In this document: in pieces, positions 5,939 to 9,004 of the stretch
How the letters are laid out: each line of letters begins with the position of its first letter
Position numbering within the stretch: position 1 is the stretch's first letter
Assembly (NCBI GenBank): GCA_903851455.1
Contig: CAINOM010000026.1
Location: forward strand, 1 to 9,004
Source: an uncultured Bacteroidota bacterium
GTDB lineage: Bacteria > Bacteroidota > Bacteroidia > Chitinophagales > Chitinophagaceae
Length of the DNA: 9,004 bases
Direction of reading: 5' to 3'
Position numbers and translations under genes: made by a program
The notes under the pieces: generated by a model
What the model was told of the DNA's origin: nothing
Database searches by the model: none
The model's input: the letters and a program-made list of their open reading frames with translations, nothing else

Positions 5939-8007
5939 ATGAAAAAATTTCTCCTCTTACCGGTATTTTGCCTTTTTTTGATGGGGGCAACGAATGTCAT
6001 GCTCAAACATGGGCACCGCTCGGCAGCCCCGGCTTTTCTGCTGGCATAGCGCAATATACCAGTATGGCAGTGGACAAAAACGGCGTGCCTTATGTAGCCT
6101 ACCAGGATGGCGGTAGTTACGACGCTCACCTCACGGTGATGAAATATGATGGCAGCAGTTGGGTGACGGTGGGTAGTCCGGGGTTCTCAGCAGGGGGCGC
6201 GGTATATTTGTCCATAGCTTTAGACACCAGCGGCACACCCTATGTGGCCTATTTAGATGTAGCCAATGGGGAGAAAGCTACCGTGATGAAATACGATGGC
6301 ACCAGTTGGGTGACGGTAGGTGTAGCCGGCTTCTCTGCAAGCGTTGCCGAATCAGAGTCGTTAGCCATAGACAGGAGTGGAACACCCTATGTAGCCTACA
6401 TGGACTTCTCAACCGGTGTAGCCGGCGGGCAAGCCACCGTAATGAAATACAATGGCAGCAGCTGGGAGAATGTGGGCAGTCCGGGCTTCTCAGACAGTGC
6501 GGTGCAAACGCCCGGTATAGCTATAGACAATAGCGGAACGCCCTACGTGGTTTACCAGGACGAACGTAACGGCTATAAAGCCACTGTAAAGAAATTTGAC
6601 GGCAGCAGCTGGGTAACCGTGGGTACGGAAGGTTTCTCGGCCGCGCTCGCCCAATACACTTGTATTGCTGTAGATACCGGTGGTACACCCTATGTTTTTT
6701 ATTCGGATTACACGGCTTCCGGCGCCGCTACCGTGAAGAAATTCTCCGGAGGCAGTTGGGTAACGGTAGGTAGTGTTGGTTTTTCATCCACCTGGAATTG
6801 CGCTTACAACACGATGGCAATAGACAGGAATGGGACACCTTATGTTGCTTATGAGAATGGCGTAGGTTCTGGTAGTGCCATGACCTACAGCGGCAGCAGC
6901 TGGATATATGCGGGCAGCAGCATTTTCTCCGCCGGGTCGGTACGGTGGACCTCCGTGGCTACAGTACCAGACGGTAGGGTCTTTGTAGCTTATGGGGATG
7001 CAGCCAACGGCAATAAAGCCACCGTGATGCAACTGATACCACCGGCAGGTCCGATCACCGGTACGGACACGCTTTGCATCAGCAGCACTACTACCCTCAG
7101 CGATACCACCACTGGCGGCACATGGACCAGTAGTGATCCCTCTATTGCCAGTATAGGTCCTGGCACAGGCCTTGTTACTGCTGTGTCTGCAGGAGTGGTG
7201 ATCATTACGTACACCACAGTGGCTGGCAGTGTCTATTTCACGCTCACGGTAAGTGGTCCGCCTTATGCTGGTGCTATCAGTGGCGCTGCGATTGCGTGCA
7301 TGTCGGCGGTAGATGTGCTGAGCGATGCAGCACCGGGCGGTACATGGAGCAGCAGTGATGCAGGCGTGGCTACCGTGGGGCCAACCGGTACGGTAACGGG
7401 AGTGTCTACCGGCAGTGTAACGATCAGTTACTCGGTAAGTAATAGTTGCGGACCAACGGCGGTAGCAACGCTTGTTGTCTCCGTAAATCCTGCGCCCGAT
7501 GCGGGAAACATCACCGGACTGGATAGTTTGTGCCCGGCTGATACGGTTACCTTTATGGATACAGTAACTGGTGGCGCATGGGGCAGTACCAATACTGCTG
7601 TTGCCATTGTATCCGGTGGGGGTATGGTGACGGGATTATTGCCGGGTGCAGATACAATCACTTATGCCGTTACCATTGGCGGATGCACAACCACGGCTAT
7701 TTTCCCGGTTATTGTTCGCCCGGTTGCAATATGTGCTACCGGTGTGCGTGCTATTGCCGGTGAAGAGGATGGCGCCATCGAGATCGCTCCAAATCCGAAT
7801 CAAGGAGTGTTTACTTTCCGTCTTGCGTCAAAATTCGATGAAGAAGTGCGCCTGGTGATCATGGATGTAGTCGGTGAAAAAGTAAAGGAGCTGGTGACGG
7901 CTACTAATCAAAAAACAGAGATAAACTTCAATGCTGCACGCGGCGTGTATTTTATCACTGCTGTTAGCCCGACCGGCAAACAGACTGCAAAGATCGTTGT
8001 GCAGTAA
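5939..8007 (+). CDS. Secreted T9SS-sorted protein: seven-blade propeller plus three Ig-like modules; frameshift at signal peptide
   Basis: A surface or secreted protein of about 690 residues, probably adhesive or structural; no catalytic motif is seen. The ATG at 5939 opens a signal peptide, MKKFLLLPVFCLFLMGATNV, in frame 2. The rest is in frame 1, where it is open from before 5968 and joins as HAQTW at 5998. One missing base between about 5972 and 6000 would restore a normal signal peptide cut after HA. Seven repeats of 48-52 residues begin with Trp codons at 6010, 6160, 6307, 6463, 6610, 6757 and 6901. Each has the pattern W-x-x-V-G-x-x-GFS, D-x-x-G-T-PYVAY, ATVMKYDGSS, fitting a seven-bladed beta-propeller. 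Three Ig-like (Big_2-like) modules follow at about 7051-7254, 7261-7485 and 7486-7719, each with a GGTWxSS-type strand. The end, 7777-8004, is a type-A T9SS sorting domain starting IEIAPNPNQGVFTF and ending KIVVQ. Ligand unknown. Confidence 0.85.
6010..7050 (+). repeat. Seven tandem ~147-base coding repeats (propeller blades)
   Basis: Units of 150, 147, 156, 147, 147, 144 and about 150 bases start at 6010, 6160, 6307, 6463, 6610, 6757 and 6901. Unit joins share DNA such as GGCAGCAG(T/C)TGGGT followed by GTGGGTA or GTAGGTA. Blades 1-5 are close in sequence, while 6 and 7 have drifted (blade 6 lacks ATVMK; blade 7 has RVFVAY in place of TPYVAY). This fits unit duplication with the last blades either older or under weaker constraint. 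Confidence 0.8.
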
Positions 8008-8012
8008 GGTAT

Positions 8013-8146
8013 CGCGCGGAGTGAGGCCGCTCATGTTTCGCGGATTGGCGCGGGTGTTCTTTCTTTTGGGTGGCTCCCGATATGCATCGGGACTGGCGCC
8101 AGAAAGAACCAAAGAAAAGGCCACTTTGACCGAATCGCTCCGCGCG
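8013..8146. repeat. GC-rich palindromic intergenic element, REP/MITE-like
   Basis: Nested inverted repeats lie just after the T9SS gene. Outer arms are CGCGCGGAG (8013-8021) and CTCCGCGCG (8138-8146), perfect over 9 bases. Inner arms are GTTCTTTC (8056-8063) with GAAAGAAC (8102-8109), then TGGC (8071-8074) with GCCA (8098-8101), then TCCCGAT (8075-8081) with ATCGGGA (8086-8092) around an ATGC loop. Short AAAGAA-type runs follow the inner arm. No transposase or target-site duplication was found. The architecture is that of a non-autonomous or extragenic palindromic repeat. I recall similar elements scattered in Bacteroidota genomes, but a copy count cannot be made from this window. It may also end transcription of the T9SS gene. 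Confidence 0.55.
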
Positions 8147-8309
8147 GCCAAAGAAGCTCTACGCTGTTGTTCTGGGAAATACAATGTAGCCCCGCAGCAA
8201 AGCCTGCGGCCTGATTGCGCTAAGAATATAAATTAAGGGCGTGTCGCTATTGCGTGTGTGGCGGCGAAGTATACTTGACTCGGTGGTTTATGTTAGGAAG
8301 AAATAGCAA
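8147..8309. other. Rest of the intergenic stretch after the palindromic element
   Basis: No gene is seen. A short hairpin, CCGCAG (8192-8197) with CTGCGG (8204-8209), may belong to the same repeat or act as a weak terminator. The rest is unremarkable AT-leaning sequence leading to the promoter of the last gene. Confidence 0.35.
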
Positions 8310-8338
8310 TTGGAGCTTAGTGGAGTAACTATATTTTG
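8310..8338 (+). promoter_or_regulatory. Candidate Bacteroidota promoter for the last gene
   Basis: TTG (8310-8312), a 17-base spacer and TATATTTTG (8330-8338) resemble the Bacteroidota -33/-7 pair, although the -7 element has three rather than two bases between TA and TTTG. It ends 37 bases before the ATG at 8376, a normal leader length. It is a motif match only. Confidence 0.4.
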
Positions 8339-8375
8339 TACATTAGTTCCACAGGTATATCAGCAAATAAAAGCT

Positions 8376-9004
8376 ATGGATAAATTGGTTTCAGGAGTAT
8401 TGGCTTTCATCATCATTCCTGCTGCATTGTTTGGGCAGGCGACTAAGAATGTCAAGGATAAGGAAACGGGCGAATATTATTCCGTCCTTAAATCAGACAA
8501 TGGGGTAAAGCAGGGCGAATACCAAAAATACAGCTACAACAATAAGCTCCTGATACAGGGATACTACAAGCAAGGCGCACGGGATAGTATTTGGGAATGC
8601 TATGACTTAGATGGCAAGCTTACACTGAAATATGACTTCAGAAAAAATGAGGTGCTCTATTACGACACCGCAAAGAAAGCCAATTGCGGCAGGACCTATA
8701 AAGTGCTGCATGCTGAAAATGATGTGGACACTATATTAAGCAGGCCTCCTGTTTTCCTGCAGGGAAGCGGACTTGTCAGTGCAGTGCTCATGAAAAATCT
8801 TCATTACCCCGATGATGCGCGGGAAAATGCGACAAGGGGCAGGGTGCATGTTCTTTTCACGGTGGACAAAACCGGCAAGACGTCCAATTACCATGTGAAT
8901 ACGCCTCTCGGTTCCGGTACGGATGAAGAGGCGATGAGGGTGCTGAAGATGCTGCCAGACGATTGGCTGCCCGGCCTGGTGGGCCAGCGGGCAGTAGATG
9001 TGGA
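8376..9004 (+). CDS. Secreted protein with MORN/YwqK-like repeats and TonB-C-like domain (3' end outside window)
   Basis: The frame opens at the ATG at 8376 and runs without a stop to the window edge, giving 209 residues so far. The first 20 or so (MDKLVSGVLAFIIIPAALFG, then Gln) form a cleavable Sec signal peptide. Residues about 34-90 hold short repeats of the MORN/YwqK type: QGEYQKYSYNNKLLIQGYY, then DSIWECYDLDGKL. Residues about 136-209 match the start of a TonB C-terminal-like domain: the YP-x-x-A-R-E-N-x-x-x-G-R-V-x-V-x-F-T-V-D-x-x-G pattern (LHYPDDARENATRGRVHVLF near 142-161), then EEAMRVLKMLPDDWLPG. In Bacteroidota such hybrids are common surface or periplasmic proteins of unknown role. 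True TonB has an uncleaved membrane anchor and a Pro-rich spacer, which are missing here, so energy transduction is unlikely. No Shine-Dalgarno is evident. The last ~20-40 residues are outside the window. Confidence 0.78.
   Translation, partial: MDKLVSGVLAFIIIPAALFGQATKNVKDKETGEYYSVLKSDNGVKQGEYQKYSYNNKLLIQGYYKQGARDSIWECYDLDGKLTLKYDFRKNEVLYYDTAKKANCGRTYKVLHAENDVDTILSRPPVFLQGSGLVSAVLMKNLHYPDDARENATRGRVHVLFTVDKTGKTSNYHVNTPLGSGTDEEAMRVLKMLPDDWLPGLVGQRAVDV

Noticed and set aside
5637..5942. Plus-strand ORF in the divergent spacer
   Set aside because: It starts antisense to the HEAT gene, has no recognisable features and ends at the real ATG of the secreted protein.
6010..7050. CRISPR-like or non-coding tandem array
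   Set aside because: The repeats are about 147 bases, stay in one reading frame and encode propeller blades; there are no spacers.
7931..8236. ORFs on both strands over the end of the T9SS gene and the palindromic element
   Set aside because: They read through the T9SS sorting domain out of frame and then through inverted-repeat DNA. There is no domain, signal or start support.

Overview
The window looks like a piece of a Bacteroidota chromosome, probably Chitinophagaceae or a close relative. The evidence is a type IX secretion (T9SS) C-terminal sorting domain, a MauE/DoxX-thioredoxin fusion of the Bacteroidota type, small Bacteroidota-style lipoproteins, an ECF sigma/membrane anti-sigma pair with VPxGYF motifs, weak or absent Shine-Dalgarno sites, and promoter candidates of the TTG-N17-20-TAnnTTTG type. 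This rests on reading motifs, not on a database search. No rRNA, tRNA, CRISPR array, transposase or phage gene was seen.

Layout, left to right. (1) The 3' part of a GT4-family glycosyltransferase on + (start outside the window) converges on a five-helix MauE/DoxX-thioredoxin membrane protein on -. Their stop codons lie in the two arms of an inverted heptanucleotide repeat at 1089-1177. (2) At 2203-2760 a small cysteine-rich lipoprotein gene (-) and the C-terminal remnant of another secreted protein (+) lie head to head, and both have lost their N-termini at about 2425-2431. This looks like a deletion or rearrangement scar, or an assembly join. (3) At 2818-4652 (all -) there is an envelope-stress type cassette: ECF sigma factor, then a single-pass anti-sigma-like protein with three copies of an [AT]MPYxVPxGYF motif, then a small Spy/CpxP-like periplasmic protein that probably also has its own promoter. 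(4) A 312-base hairpin-rich gap is followed by a HEAT-repeat protein (-). (5) On +, a large secreted protein has seven propeller-type blades, three Ig-like modules and a T9SS sorting domain. Its signal peptide is out of frame with the rest. (6) From 8008 to 8375 there is no gene; it holds a GC-rich palindromic element and a promoter. (7) At the right edge is the start of a secreted protein with MORN/YwqK-like repeats and a TonB-C-like domain, cut by the window end.

How the genes fit together. The sigma/anti-sigma/Spy-like trio is the only clear functional unit. The inferred model is that the periplasmic protein or the anti-sigma's outer domain senses envelope state and releases the sigma factor. 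The other genes look like independent housekeeping or surface genes. I found no clearly new defence or metabolic system. The most unusual signals are the paired stop codons in inverted heptad repeats, the doubly truncated gene pair, the frameshifted signal peptide and the triplicated motif in the anti-sigma protein.
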